A stretch of DNA of 64,000 bases from Cololabis saira (GCF_033807715.1 NC_084590.1:404001-468000), one strand, 5' to 3'; positions 12,101 to 24,044 are shown, numbered from the stretch's first letter. Program-made: numbers and translations. Notes: generated by a model not told the origin, from the sequence alone.

Positions 12101-12909
12101 GTAATAAAATTGGTGAACTTATCATCTGAGAGAAGTAATGTATTGAACCTCCAAGATGTTGAGTAGCGTGGCTGTGAAGAGAACTGAATATCCAAAGAAA
12201 GAGGAGCGTGGTCGGAGATCACAATAGGATGATAATCAACAGACAGTACTTTGGGAATTAGTTTAGCATCAATAAAATAATAATCAATCCGAGAGAAAGA
12301 TTGATGCATCTGAGAAAAGAAGGAATATTTTTTGGTACAAGGGTTATAAAATCTCCAAGGATCGGTGCAACCGTTCTTGGACACAAAATCTGAAAGAGAC
12401 CTCGACATTGAAGAAGGAGTCAGATTTCGTGGGCTGGAGCGGTCTAGTTTGGGGTCAATTACGCAGTTCATATCCCCGCCAATTATAAGAAGACTGTCGT
12501 TCAATGAGGGGAGACATTCAAAAAGCTTGTTCATAAAGTGTGGGTTGTCAAAATTGGGGGCATATATATTAACTAATAATATGGGAATATGAAATAGCGT
12601 ACCCGCCACAATTAAGTATCTGCCGTTTTTGTCTGAAATCACCTTAGATGCTGAAAACTGCATTGACTTACCAATTAATATAGCAACCCCCCTGGCCTTA
12701 GAGTTGAAATCAGAGTGAAACACCTCAGAAACCCAGGGACATTTAAGTCTGACCTGGTCTTTGGTGCGCATGTGGGTTTCCTGAAGGAACACTAAGTCAG
12801 CTTTAAGACGTCTCAGGTGAGCAAATATTCTCGATCTCTTAATTGGACTCCCCATGCCTTTAATATTCCAGCTCAACAACCTCACAGAAGTACCAGTATT
12901 AGTGGCCAT
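9106..12909 (-). CDS. L1 ORF2 protein (endonuclease-reverse transcriptase), intact
   Basis: This 1267-residue protein would nick the target and reverse-transcribe the L1 RNA in the nucleus. The N-terminal AP-endonuclease domain (1-240) keeps its catalytic pattern: SWNIKG (N15), LQETH (E44), GGDMNC (D146, N148) and SDH (D233-H234). The reverse transcriptase follows (about 470-800) with KAPGPDGFP, SVDAEKAFD (D605), GTRQGCPLSP and the catalytic YADD at 705-708. A C-terminal zinc-finger-like motif has C1132, C1135, H1144 and C1149. No stop or frameshift interrupts it. The ATG at 12909 lies directly before the endonuclease domain. ORF1 lies 545 bp upstream. Confidence 0.95.
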   Translation of the reverse strand: MATNTGTSVRLLSWNIKGMGSPIKRSRIFAHLRRLKADLVFLQETHMRTKDQVRLKCPWVSEVFHSDFNSKARGVAILIGKSMQFSASKVISDKNGRYLIVAGTLFHIPILLVNIYAPNFDNPHFMNKLFECLPSLNDSLLIIGGDMNCVIDPKLDRSSPRNLTPSSMSRSLSDFVSKNGCTDPWRFYNPCTKKYSFFSQMHQSFSRIDYYFIDAKLIPKVLSVDYHPIVISDHAPLSLDIQFSSQPRYSTSWRFNTLLLSDDKFTNFITTKIDDYISINQNDMEPISSSLLWESLKAYLRGQIISFSAHLNKSRKAKLQELSIKITKLDQQLATCPSPSFLKQRVDLQTEFDLLTTNDAERLLLRSRSVYYEHGDKASRLMAHQLRRQAASRMILQIKDSSGSLLQDPTAINSVFHSFYSSLYTSESPSGSTELNSFLDSLNFPVIGSDAAKNLDSPLTVEEINLAVRSMQNNKAPGPDGFPVEFFKKFQDKLSPLLHAVYKESLEHGTLPPTLRQASISLLLKKDKDPTLCGSYRPLSLINVDAKILAKALAYRLENIVPTIVSNEQTGFVKGRQLFFNVRTLLNIIHSKTITTTPEVVISVDAEKAFDRIEWDYLFTVLKKFGLGNGFISLIRLLYTSPQASVSTNGIQSNFFTLARGTRQGCPLSPLLFALAIEPLSIFLRSSPTFTGISRLGTEYKLSLYADDLLLYVSDPVLSIPSILSAFQRFGSFSGYKVNVSKSECYPINDSATQLVQSDIPFKISPSGFRYLGINVTRTLSSLFSANLSPLMSTIKSDLHRWKSLPLSLIGRINAVKMNILPKFLFLFHCLPLFLPKHFFKIIDQTISDFLWCGKAPRIRKSTLQRCKFNGGLALPNFQLYYWAAHIQKISFWFKSVNMPWCKLEAQSCISSSLPALLTSSIPSNLSVFTNNQVVHSTLKIWYQFRKHFKFKSASTLAPLLNNHLFRPPLTDSTFLIWHNKGLKSFGDLYKVGIFRSFADLSGEFNLPPSHLFRYFQIRHCAKALFPVFPSSPPTLQWEVLLNHDPLQKSLISKVYDDLLSFDLSPVIKVRAAWEDELDLNLEDDWWDAALKKIYTSSSCARLTLIQFKVLFRVHFSKARLSQIYPSVTDECDKCHASSCNLTHMFYSCPLLSRFWSNYFETMSKILSVNIKVSPHVAIFGLPEDHGRFTSNQKDILAFTSLLARRHLLLHWKSTKAPSSTQWLNDTMFFLKLEKIKYSLKGSCNKFYNKWLPFLTFFHSLQSLPPD

Positions 12910-13022
12910 ATGTTAAATTCCTAAAGATAGAGATGTACCGAATGCGGATCCCCAAGGAAGGAAAGGAAAGAAAGGGATGGAGGGAGGAAAGAAAGAAAGA
13001 AAGAAAGAGGAAAGAAAAAAAA

Positions 13023-13054
<32 letters not shown>

Positions 13055-13454
13055 AAAAAAAAAAGAGGGGGGAGAAAAAAAAATAAATAAAAATAAATAA
13101 ATAAAAAAAAAAGGGGGAAAATTGAAAACAACAACAAACTTAACCTACTGAACCCCCCACCCCCCACCCCCCAATTGCACTTACAACGACCCCATCCCCA
13201 AACGATGGAGAACCCAGTGCAAACTCCAGAAGGAGTCAGATCCCTGAAAAGAACACTTACGGCTTTAAGCATAACTAACAAGATAATAACTAACAAGCTT
13301 CGTGTTGAGCTCCTGCAAGCCCAGCAACATTAACAGAGAGGTACAACCAATCACGACCAAGTTAAACTGAAAACCACATACCGTGTATATATGGGAGAGA
13401 GAAAAAAAAAAAAAAAAAAAAAAAACCGACACTGATGAACTGAAAAAAGTTCAA

Positions 13455-14354
13455 CTAGACTTTGAGCGACGTGATGAAAGCGCTGGCCTCCTCTGCCGAC
13501 CTGAACTCCCTCTCTGCGCCGTTGTGGGTGATGCGGAGGCGGGCGGGGTACAGCAGACCGTAGCGGATCCCCTGGATCTCGCGGAGCCGGCGGCGGACGT
13601 CATTAAAGGCGGCTCGGGCACGGGCCGTCTTCTGGGTGTGGTCGGGAAAGACAGAAAAAGTCAACTCTCCACACGTAATCCGTTGCTGAGCCCTGGCTCG
13701 GCGCAATATATCCACACAGTCTGAATGATAGTGCAGACGGGCGATGATGGGACGAGGGCGCTCTCCGGGCTTCGGCTTCGGCTGGAGGGTGCGGTGCGCC
13801 CGGTCCAGGAGAGGCTCCTTCTCCAGGCTGAAAGCCTCCTTGAGCAGAGAGGGAATATCCGTAACAGCAGAAGAGGTGGAAAAATCTTCAGGAATTCCCA
13901 CGATCCGTATGTTATTGCGCCGGGATCTCGCCTCCAGATCCTCGCATTTACCATCCAGCCTCATCAGTTCAGCTGACAGATGCTCCACTTTAGCCTGTAA
14001 GGTTGTGATGTCATCGGTGCAGGATGAAAGAGATGTTTCCATTTCAACCACGGTGTTCTTCAGAGCGCGCACATCAGACTGGATGTTTGTAATGCTTTTT
14101 GATAATTCCGACTTCACCGCTTGCAGCTCAGTCTTGATGCTCGACAGGTTTTCATTTAAAGCAGCCTGAAGCTCCGATTTAAAAACAGCCGCCATCTCAA
14201 CGCGGAGTGATGCGAGCAGCTCGGCCTTAAAGTCGTGTGAAGGAGCGGCCCCGGCGGCCTCGGCCAGGCTGGACGGGGGGTCACCACGAGGCGGGGATGC
14301 TGCGTGCAGAGAGGGCCGCGGGGGTGGTGCGGATGGTTTGAGTTTTGGAGGCAT
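13455..14354 (-). CDS. L1 ORF1 protein (RNA-binding, coiled coil)
   Basis: This 299-residue protein is the L1 nucleic-acid chaperone. After a Pro/Ala-rich head (MPPKLKPSAPPPRPS) comes a long heptad-rich coiled coil (about 60-155), then the conserved entry to the RRM (LEARSRRNNIRIVGIPE), an RDRAH-like segment here written LDRAHRTL, and the C-terminal domain with RRRLREIQG. I chose the ATG at 14354 because the protein starts cleanly there. An upstream in-frame ATG at 14438 would add 28 hydrophobic residues that look like translated 5' UTR. ORF1 and ORF2 both being open is uncommon for a genomic L1 copy. Confidence 0.9.
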   Translation of the reverse strand: MPPKLKPSAPPPRPSLHAASPPRGDPPSSLAEAAGAAPSHDFKAELLASLRVEMAAVFKSELQAALNENLSSIKTELQAVKSELSKSITNIQSDVRALKNTVVEMETSLSSCTDDITTLQAKVEHLSAELMRLDGKCEDLEARSRRNNIRIVGIPEDFSTSSAVTDIPSLLKEAFSLEKEPLLDRAHRTLQPKPKPGERPRPIIARLHYHSDCVDILRRARAQQRITCGELTFSVFPDHTQKTARARAAFNDVRRRLREIQGIRYGLLYPARLRITHNGAEREFRSAEEASAFITSLKV

Positions 14355-14534
14355 TTTGGTCGGCAAAAATACGGGGCCAAAGTAGAATAATGAAGGTCGG
14401 GAAAAATAAACCGAAGGAAGATGAAAAAGCTGTACCAAAAATAGATATTTTTAAAGGTTGTTGCAGGAGCTCAAAAAAACACGTCCTAGTCCATTAGTCG
14501 CTACACCGGAAGTCCCCAAATGAAAGCAACATTT

Positions 14535-14830
14535 GAGCATGAATTATCTCCCACCCTATAGGACCGAAGCCTCATCAATGTAATAGTCACTGCATCAATG
14601 AAATAAATGCAGGGGGAATGTCCCAGGAACATGCTCATGTCCAGGTCATTGGCTTATACATGAATGTGCTTATAAGTATGTAAAGCTAGTTGATGGTTTG
14701 CTAAAAAATAAAACAAAATATGTATACATACACATATATAAATGCAGAACAAAAAGTAAAAACATTTGTTGTAACAATGCTTCTTAGCATTAGATCTTTT
14801 CCGTTGGAAAGCCTGTTTATTTCCCTTTTA
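14535..14830. other. Host DNA between two L1 insertions
   Basis: AT-rich sequence separates the TSD of the full-length L1 from the TSD of the truncated L1 pair. I see no gene or named repeat in it. Confidence 0.4.
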
Positions 14831-15275
14831 AATGGTGCCACATTTCTTTTTTTTTTTTTTTTCACACATATTAATGATTGATACCATGACGGTAGAAACC
14901 AAAAGTATATATATGTGCATTATTACTATATTTAATATATATACATATATATACGCATACATATGCGTACACATACATAAATATACACATACAAACCCAG
15001 TGATTTTTATTTTTTTTTTGGGGGGGGGGGGTGACGACATCCACTGCCAATCCAGGAAGCAGGAACACACGGAAGCACACGTCAAGCACTGGAAATCTGC
15101 AACAAAAAACCACAAACAAAGCACGAAACCGGCACGGAGCCAACCAAAACAATAACAGCAATCGACCTAAATCTTGAGATCTGATTGCAGTCTGAGCTAA
15201 GCTAGCGCTACCGCTACCTAAACCCAAAAACTAGAGAGCCAGCATGCAGGTGAACAAGCCAGTGTGTATGTCTAT

Positions 15276-15453
<178 letters not shown>

Positions 15454-16089
15454 AACCAAACAAAGTTCCACCTGAAGTGTATCTATAGTGGGGGAGGGGA
15501 GGGAGCAACCCCGCCACCCGCGAGACCAGAGGCCGACACGGAAGAGCCCGGAACCCAGGCCACCGGCAACCCCACAGAGGGGAGAAGTAGGAGGGAGGCA
15601 ACCCAACGCCTGCGAGGCCCCCCCCCCCCCGGCGGCGGCCGAGGGGGCCTGCGGGCGGGGCCCCCACGGCGCGGGAAGGAGCAGCCAGGGATCCCGCGGC
15701 GGCGGACCGCGCCCCAGGCATTCCCCGGCCACCCGGTCCGGGCCGGACACGCGGCCAGGAGGCCCTCACCCTTCAGGCCAACGACCCCCACCCGGCAGGG
15801 GGCCAGCCTGCCCGGAGAGACAGAGGCCGCCGACGCGGGCAGGCGCACCCGCCCCCCACGAAGTGGCCCTCCAAGACCAGAGGGGCGCCCCGCCGCAGAG
15901 GCAGCGGGGGGGACCGGAGACGGGCCCGGAGAGAGGGAACCCCCCAACAAGGCGACACCCGCGCAGGCCCGACAACGGAGGGCCCCAGACCCAGGCATCC
16001 CATTCATTCATCCATTCACCTATCCGATATCTATACTAATAATAATATGATATACTATACATAATAATAATACTAATAATAATACTACT

Positions 16090-16122
<33 letters not shown>

Positions 16123-16165
16123 CATCTTTGTATAATATAATAATGATAAATTATTAAGTTTTGAT

Positions 16166-16203
16166 GTCCTGCCAATGGAGGCCCGAATCCTCCATGGCAG
16201 GAC
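16166..16203 (-). other. Conserved hairpin in L1 3' UTR, copy A
   Basis: GTCCTGCCAATGGAGG pairs with CCTCCATGGCAGGAC across a 7-nt loop, leaving one bulged base. The same hairpin is at 18865-18902 in copy B, with identical arms and a changed loop. Stem-loops near LINE 3' ends are recognised by the reverse transcriptase in some families; that role is inference here. Confidence 0.55.
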
Positions 16204-17376
16204 CCTTCCATACCGCATTCTCACCGACACAGACACACAATCACGCACCATTTCCCCCTCCCCGGGGGGGTCCAGCACCGCCAGAAGGCGCCCCAGGCTG
16301 CACGGCGAGCCCCGCCAGGCCCGGGTATCCCGACCCACCTATCCCAGGCCGGTGAGGGAACGCGGGTGATGTGGGACCCCCTCCCGCCCCTGGTGTTGAG
16401 TGCATGTGATTAATGCCATAAAAACAGGGAGGGGGGAGGGCCAAGTATCGATTTGACACCGACCCCCCCCTCCCGAACTACGTGTCCTTGTCAAATGTAT
16501 TTATTAAGTGTTGAATGTGCAGTGTCTATTTTGCTGTTAAAACCGTGAGGCGGGGAGTTCCGGGCCACGCGGGACAATGCCCCCCACAACCCGGCCCCCC
16601 CGCCCTTCGCCTATGTGCGTATGACTCGTGTAGGGGGGGAAGGAGGGGGAGCGGAGGCCGAAGCCAGGAAGCAGGACCAGCAAAGCCGGCCCTGATAAGA
16701 CACCCGCGTCCCCCCACCGGCCATCCAGTAGACAGGGGCCGGCCCTCCGAGCCGGGCCAGGGCCCCACCGTACCTCCACGGGCGCCCCCGGCGCCGCCGG
16801 AGCCCCCAGACGGAGGGGGAAACAGTCCAACATCCTCCCATTCATACTGACAACATAAGACATAGACACCTGGGAATGGTGCCACCCCCGCCGCCGCGCC
16901 CGCCCGTGCACCCCCCGGTCAGGGGAGGCCCGATCCCCGGACCCGGCCCCACCCCCCCCCCCGAGGCCACCCCGGCGGACACCCCAAGGGTCACGGAGTC
17001 CCCACATCCGCAGGGGCAGTCGGCCCCCGCCCAGCGACGGAGGACCAAGGCAGCAATGCCCCCCCAGCGCAGACAGCCACCCCCCACCCAGGCAGGGCCG
17101 GGCCCTCCGAGTGGGACCCCCATGTCCACGGCCCAGCCCCCTCCGGGAGACCCGGAGACGCCCAAGCCACAGCCCCCCGCCCGAGCCCCCCCAGCCACCC
17201 CCTCCACCGCCATGAGGCAACCCCCCCCACAGGCCCCCAAGGCCCCCACCGGCCAGGGACAGGGCCCCGCGGCCCCCCCCCACCGCCCCCCAGGGGCCAT
17301 CGGAGGCCCGCGCCCCAGACCCCCCAAGCCGACCCCCAACCCCAAGGGCTACGAGATCACCACCCCCCCGCCCCCA

Positions 17377-17648
17377 CTAGGTAACGAAGCCAATAATCGG
17401 GGACCACAGAGAGTGCAATTCAGCCGAATGTTGTTCAGTGGAGGCAGACATTATCTCACTACTAATATGATCTGATAAAAGATTCCTAAAATGGTTGATA
17501 CATAAACTGGATTTTTGTTTCCAATTTACTAGAATGGTTTTCTTTGCGATACATAAGGCAGTGAGAACCCGGTGTGTCCAATTAGGTTCTATTTGAGTGT
17601 CTCCCAGGTGACCTAATATACATACCGTGGGGCACACTGGGATTCTGT

Positions 17649-17650
<2 letters not shown>
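17377..17650 (-). pseudogene. L1 ORF2 C-terminal fragment (copy A)
   Basis: About 90 codons, beginning HRIPVCPTVCILGHLGDTQ, are almost identical to the C-terminus of the ORF2 in copy B (20083 onward). Translation stops at the same place. Only the tail of the protein is present because of 5' truncation, so it is non-functional. Confidence 0.85.
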
Positions 17651-17688
<38 letters not shown>

Positions 17689-18783
17689 TTGTCTGCACAC
17701 ATATTATTGATTGATACCATGACGGTAGAAACCAAAAGTGTATATATGTGCATTATTACTATATGTAATATATACATATATATACGCACACATATGCGTA
17801 CACATACATAAATATACACATACAAACCCAATGTTTTTTTTTTTTTTTTTTTGGGGGGGGGGGAGGGGGTGGGGGGGGGTGGTGACGACATCCACTGCCA
17901 ATCCAGGAAGCAGGAACACACGGAGACACACGTCAAGCACTGGAAATCTGCAACAAAAAAACCACAGACAAAGCACGAAACCGGCACGGAGCCATCCAAA
18001 ACACGAACAGCAATCGACCTAAATCTTGAGATCTGATCGCAGTCTGAGCTAAGCTATCGCTACCGCTACCTAAACCCAAAAACTAGAGAGCCAGCATGCA
18101 GGTGAACAAGCCAGTGTGTATGTCTATGTGTGTGTGTGTGTAATAAACCAAACAAAGCTCCACCTGAAGTGTATCTATAGTGGGGGAGGGGGGGGAGCAA
18201 CCCCGCCACCCGTGAGACCAGAGGCCGACAAGGAAGAGCCCGGAACCCAGGCCACCGGCAACCCCACAGAGGGGAGAAGTAGGAGGGAGGCAACCCACCG
18301 CCTGCGAGGCCCCCCCCCCCCACCCGGCGGCGGCCGAGGGGGCCCGCGGGCGGGGCCCCCACGGCGCGGAAAGAAGCAGCCAGGGATCCCGCGGCGGCGG
18401 ACCGCGACCCAGGTAATCCCCGGCCACCCGGTCCGGGCCGGACACGCGGCCAGGAGGCCCTCACCCTTCAGGCCAACGACCCCCACCCGGCAGGGGGCCA
18501 GCCCGCCCGGAGAGACAGAGCCGCCCCGGCCGCCGACGCGGGCAGGCGCACCCGTCCCCCACGAAAGTGGCCCTCCAAGACCAGAGGGGCGCCCCGCCGT
18601 AGAGGCAGCGGGGGGGACCGGAGACGGGCCCGGAGAGAGGGAACCCCCCAACAAGGCGACACCCGCGCAGGCCCGACAACGGAGGGCCCCAGACCCAGGC
18701 ATCCCATTCATTCATCCATTCACCTATCCGATACCTATACTAATAATAATATAATATACTATACATAATAATAATAATAATAC

Positions 18784-18817
<34 letters not shown>

Positions 18818-18864
18818 AACCATCTTTGTATAATATAATATTGATAAATTATTAAGTTTTTGAT

Positions 18865-18902
18865 GTCCTGCCAATGGAGGCTCAAATCCTCCATGGCAGG
18901 AC
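18865..18902 (-). other. Conserved hairpin in L1 3' UTR, copy B
   Basis: It has the same stem arms as 16166-16203, with loop CTCAAAT in place of CCCGAAT. Confidence 0.55.
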
Positions 18903-20082
18903 CCTTCCATACCGCATTCTCACCGACACAGACATACAATCACGCACCGTTTCCCCCTCCCCGGGGGGATCCAGCACCGCCAGAAGGCACCCCAGGCTGC
19001 ACGGCGGGCCCCGCCAGGCCCGGGTAACCCGACCCACCCGTCCCAGGCCCAGGCCGGTGAGGGAACGCGGGTGATGTGGGACCCCCTCCCGCCCCTTGTG
19101 TTGAGTGCATGTGATTAATGCCATAAAAACAGGGAGGAGGGAGGGCCAAGTATCGATTGACACAGACCCCCCCCCCTCCCGAACTACGTGTCCTTGTCAA
19201 ATGTATTTATTAAGTGTTGAATGTGCAGTGTCTATTTTGCTGTTAAAACCGTGAGGCGGGGAGTGCCAGGCCCCGCGGGACAGTGCCCCCCACGACCCGG
19301 ACCCCCCGCCTTTCGCCTATGTGCGTATGAATCGTGTAGGGGGGGCAAGAGGGGGAGCGGAGGCCGAAGCCAGGAAGCAGGACCAGCAAAGCCGGCCCTG
19401 ATAAGACACCCGCGTCCCCCCACCGGCCGTCCAGTAGACGGGGGCCGGCCCCCCGAGCCGGGCAAGGGCCCCACCGCACCTCCAAGGGCGCCCCCGGCGC
19501 CGCCGGAGCCCCCAGACGGAGGAGGAAACGGTCCAACATCCTCCCATTCATACTGACAACATAAGACATAGATACCTGGGAATGGTGCCACCCCGCCGTC
19601 GCGCCCGCCCGTGCACCCCCCGGTCAGGGGAAGCCCGCTCCCCGGACCCGGCCCCACCCCCCCCCCCGAGGCCACCCCGGCGGACACCCCAAGGGTCCCG
19701 GAGTCCCCACATCCGCAGGGGCACTTGGCCCCCGCCCAGCGACGGAGGACCAAGGCAGCAATGCCCCCCCAGCGCAGACAGCCACCCCCCACCCAGGCAG
19801 GGCCGGGCCCTCCGGGTGGGACCCCCACGTCCACGGCCCCGCCCCCCCCGGGAGGCCCGGAGACGCCCCAGCCACAGCCCCCCGCCCGAGCCCTCCCCAG
19901 CCACCCCCCCCCACCGCCATGAGGTAACCCCCCCCACAGGCCCCCAAGGCCCCCACCGGCTAGGGACAGGGCCCCGCGGCCCCCCCCACCGCCCCCCAGG
20001 GGCCACCAGAGGCCCGCGCCCCAGACCCCCCAAGCCGACCCCCAACCCCAAGGGCCACGAGATCACCACCCCCCCGCCCCCA

Positions 20083-22951
20083 CTAGGTAACGAAGCCAAT
20101 AAACGGGGACCACAGAGAGTGCAATTCAGCCGAATGTTGTTCAGTGGAGGCAGACATTATCTCACTACTAATATGATCTGATAAAAGATTCCTAAAATGG
20201 TTGATACATAAACTGGATTTTTGTTTCCAATTTACTAAAATGGTTTTCTTTGCGATACATAAGGCAGTGAGAACCCGGTGTGTCCAATTAGGATCTATTT
20301 GAGTGTCTCCCAGGTGACCTAATATACATACCGTGGGGCATACTGGGATTCTGTGGTTGATCCATGTGGATAAATCCTCACAAATCTCCTTCCAGAACCT
20401 CTGTACCGGTGTACAGAACCATAAAGCATGCATATAATTATCTGGGGTGTTCTCTGTGCACTGTGAACAGATATTAGAGGTGACAAAGCCCATCTGGAAC
20501 ATCCTTTGTCCAGTATAATGTATTCTATGAAGAACTTTGTACTGTATAAGTTGTAAGTTTGGGTTTTTAGTCATAGTAAACGTATTTAAGCATATTTGTG
20601 ACCAAGAAAACTGGTCGGTATTCAGAGAGAGATCCGCCTCCCACTTGGAGATCGGGAGAGAGATTGAGTCGTCCAGTTTAGACACTAACCTGTAGAGTTT
20701 TGATAACAACTTTAAAGTGCTTAGATTCAATAAATCTGTTATCTTAGCGGGAAGTTGTAAATCTAATTGGCTAATTTTGTATGTTTTATTTATTATGGCC
20801 TTAAGTTGTTGATACTCTAAAAATTTATTCCTGCTAACTCCGTATTGAACAATAAGTGTATTGAAAGGTACAAACTGTCCTCCTACAATTACGTGCTGTA
20901 AATACCGTATTCCTTGATCTCTCCATTGAACGAAATTAACCATCTTTTTATCATTTTTCACGATGTCTGGGTTGTTCCATATGGGTGTACGGTCACATGG
21001 AAAAAGTGAAATTTTAGCTACTTTAAGAAATTCCCACCAAGCTGATAAAGTTGTGCTAATATTAATGCTTTTGAAACATTGATGATGTTTGATACTTTGA
21101 CTAATGAATGGTAACTCTGAGATTTCTAGTTCATTACAAAACACTTGCTCTGAATCCAGCCATTGACTGTCTAAAGGATGATCTTTTGACCATTTTACAA
21201 TATACTGTAATTTATTGGCTATGAAGTAATACTGAAAATTAGGTAACTCTAAACCTCCTAAACCATCCTCTTTGGATTTTTGCAATGTCTTTAAACTAAT
21301 ACGTGGAGTTTTATTTTTCCACAGAAATTTTGAAACATATGAGTCCAACGATTTAAACCAGGAAAGAGGGGGTTTGCATGGTTTCATTGAGAAAAAATAA
21401 TTTACTTTTGGTAAAACCATAATTTTAATGGTGGCTATTCTACCCATGAGCGAGATGGGGAGAGAGCTCCATCTGGAAAGATCATCTTCTATTTTCTTAA
21501 TAAGCTGAACATGATTTAATTTTATTAACTCTGACAGCCTAGGGGAGATGTTTATGCCTAAATATCTAATGTTCCCTGATTGTAAGTGAGTATTGGTTAT
21601 ATTCCTAAAATTGCAGTTAACACATAAAACAGTGGATTTAGACCAATTAATAGAATAATCAGACAGAGATGAAAATCCCTCTATAAGTGCAATTGTCTGT
21701 GTTAGTGAAGATCGTGAGTTCTGGAGGAAGAGGAGTACGTCATCCGCATAAAGACTTATTTTGTGCTCTAATATTTTGCATTGTATACCTTTAATATTTT
21801 GATTTTGTCTAATAGCTGCTGCTAAAGGTTCAATAAATATTGCAAATAATGAGGGAGAGAGAGGGCAACCCTGTCTAGTGCCTCTTTGCAAGGTAAAACT
21901 TGTAGAGATTTGATCATTTGTCCTTACACGTGCCTTGGGAGAGCTGTATAATATTTTTATCCAGTCAATGAAAGATTCGCCAAATCCAAATTTATGCAAA
22001 GATGCCAATAGAAACTTCCAATTTACCTTATCAAATGCTTTTTCCGCGTCTAAGGATATAATAGTAGTCTCCTGTTTATTCATACTTGAATAGTCTATAA
22101 TATTTAATAATCTGCGAATATTAGTAGAGGAATGTCTACCTTTAATGAAGCCTGTTTGATCCAGATGTATAATAGAAGGGGTGACTCTTTTCAGACGTTC
22201 AGTAAGGGCCTTGCTAATTATTTTAAGGTCTACATTTATCAATGAAATTGGGCGGTAGCTCGATGGGAGCAAGGGATCTTTGTCCGGTTTTAATAAAAGA
22301 CTAATATTAGCAGAGTTCATATTTAAGGGTAAGCTTTTATTCTCCCTAGCATTTAGAATCATTTTATAAAATGTTGGTGCTAATATGCTCCAGAATTCCT
22401 TATAAAATTCAGCTGGGAAACCATCTGGGCCCGGAGCTTTATTATTGGGCATATGTTGAAGAGCTTCATGGAGTTCTCCTATTGAGAGCGGTGAATCTAA
22501 ATTCGTAACCTGTTCCTGATGTAACTTCGGCAGATTAATGTCTCCAAGAAACTCATTAATGGATTGATCAGATGGTTCAATTTGTGACGAGTATAATTTA
22601 TAGTAAAAGTCTCTAAAGGCTGAATTTATTAAACAGGGATCATGTGTAACTTCCCCTGACTGGTCCTTAATGGATGTTATAGTTGTTTTTTCTTTGTTTA
22701 TTTTTAATTGATTGGCTAAGTATTTTCCCGATCTGTTAGCATGTGCAAAGTTTTCCAGGCGAAGCCTTTGTACTAGAAACTGTGTTTTTGCGTCAATTAT
22801 TTTATTTAATTCTATTTTAGTTTTCCTTATTCTGTTAAGGATACGTTCGTCTGCAGAGGTCTGGAAGGCCTCCTCTAGCGTCTTTATTTCACATTCTAAT
22901 TCTTTTGTTTTTAAGTTGTCTTTTTTTTTCTTATTTGAGGAAAAGGAAATT
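20083..22951 (-). pseudogene. L1 ORF2, truncated: reverse transcriptase and C-terminus
   Basis: About 955 codons of an L1 ORF2 are open: the linker after the endonuclease, NNKAPGPDGFPAEFY, SLDAEKAFDKVNW, GTRQGCPLSPSLF, the SLYADDVLLF catalytic box, and a C-terminal Cys/His region (CSQCTENTPDNYMHALWFC). The endonuclease domain is absent through 5' truncation, so the copy is dead as a retrotransposon despite the clean frame. The frame runs on upstream into host sequence (22952-23145), which is fortuitous. It belongs to a different L1 lineage from 9106-12909. Confidence 0.9.
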
Positions 22952-22968
22952 AATGGTGCCACATTTCT

Positions 22969-23839
22969 AAGGAACATGCATTTATGGGATGAGCAGCAAA
23001 GCTGAGTGTGTGTTGTGCCAATGAAGAATTTGTTAAATCTTCTCCGCCAATGCCAAATAATTTTGACTCTTGTTTGATATTTAGTGAATTGGATGATTGA
23101 ATTTTGAAGAAACAACACATATTGGCAATTTAACAATTGATCCATTTAACAAAGGGGAGCCTCAGTCGCGTGTAGAAGAACCATACACAGCCACAACAGC
23201 CTGGCACCTCCTCCTCATGCTGGTACCCCAACCCTATGGTCTGCATCGATTTAACACGGAACCATAATTCACGCTTAATGTGAAACGGCACAAACGTTTT
23301 CAACCTGATCTCACAAAAATCCGTGAAATCCCCACAACCTCTCACCACTATTTTCTGTGGCACCAGCACGGAAAGTGGTAAATTCCGTGCGAGCACCACG
23401 GATATTGTATGCAAAGTGTAAATGTATACCTATGCAATGTCAATTGGGATCCGTTGTCAACCATTTCCCACTTTTAACCAATCATAAGTGGTGCTTTAAC
23501 CTAACCAGACCTTAACCAGAGCGTCGTCCAGCCACAAAATATAATTTTTAATGGCTTTTGAACCAGGGAGTGGAAACGATATTTAAATTCATTGTTTTAA
23601 CCATTCTCCCATTTTGTCAACCACAGGGAATTCCCTGGGCATCCCCTCTACGTCATAGAGTGACGAGCGGAGATCCTGATCACGTGAGGAGTGCCCCGAC
23701 GTGCATGTGGAAGTAAACGGTTTAATATGTTGTGCTTTTGAACGGTAAATATTCAAATAAACCGTACACGGGTACATTTACAACGTATATTGAATCACTG
23801 TGAATAAATCAGTCAGTTACAGGACGTTAAATAAAGTAT
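22969..23839. other. Unassigned DNA
   Basis: No gene is recognised. A patch at about 23300-23400 (repeated ACGGAA and CCGTG motifs) looks like a decayed repeat. A minus-strand frame at 23130-23414 has no recognisable domain. Confidence 0.3.
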
Positions 23840-24044
23840 TGTGGCGGACACAATTACGGACCTCGCACCCATCAGGACTGTATGGAAGGGGGCGTGGTCA
23901 CTGGGCGTTTTATGGTTGCTAGCCACACGTGTTCTGTGTCAGTTGTCAGCTGTTAGTTGTCAGTTTCTGTAGTCAGTTGTGATTCCGTTGGCTGGAATAA
24001 AGTCCTGTTTAACAACCTCTGGAGTCGAGCTTCATCCTGCCACA
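23840..24044 (+). mobile_element. Solo LTR of a Ty3/Gypsy element
   Basis: This 205-bp sequence begins TGTGGCGGACACAATT and ends CATCCTGCCACA, with AATAAAGTCC near the end. It is the same family as the LTRs at 31536-34811 and 38116-39985. It has no internal region, so it is probably the product of LTR-LTR recombination. Flanking 4-mers GTAT and GTAG differ by one base, compatible with a decayed 4-bp TSD. Confidence 0.85.

Larger units (their letters stand above)
8765..14517 (-). mobile_element. Full-length L1 retrotransposon with both ORFs open
   Basis: The element is bounded by a perfect 17-bp TSD, AAATGAAAGCAACATTT, at 8748-8764 and 14518-14534. On the minus strand it has a short 5' UTR, ORF1 (14354-13455), a ~545-bp spacer rich in A/G/T runs (13454-12910), ORF2 (12909-9106), and a ~340-bp 3' UTR with AATAAA close to its end (complement of 8777-8782). 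At 5753 bp, with both frames open and an undamaged TSD, it looks recent and potentially active. It is not closely similar to the two truncated L1s just downstream, whose 3' UTRs are long and G-rich. Confidence 0.92.
17651..22951 (-). mobile_element. 5'-truncated L1, copy B
   Basis: On the minus strand it starts at 22951 inside ORF2, ends ORF2 at 20083, has a 2.39-kb 3' UTR that is strongly G-rich in the sense strand (many runs of five or more C on the plus strand), and ends in a 45-nt poly(A) (T-run 17651-17695). The 17-bp TSD AATGGTGCCACATTTCT is at 22952-22968 and, beyond copy A, at 14831-14847. The simplest reading is that B inserted first and A then inserted into B's A-tail. Confidence 0.85.
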
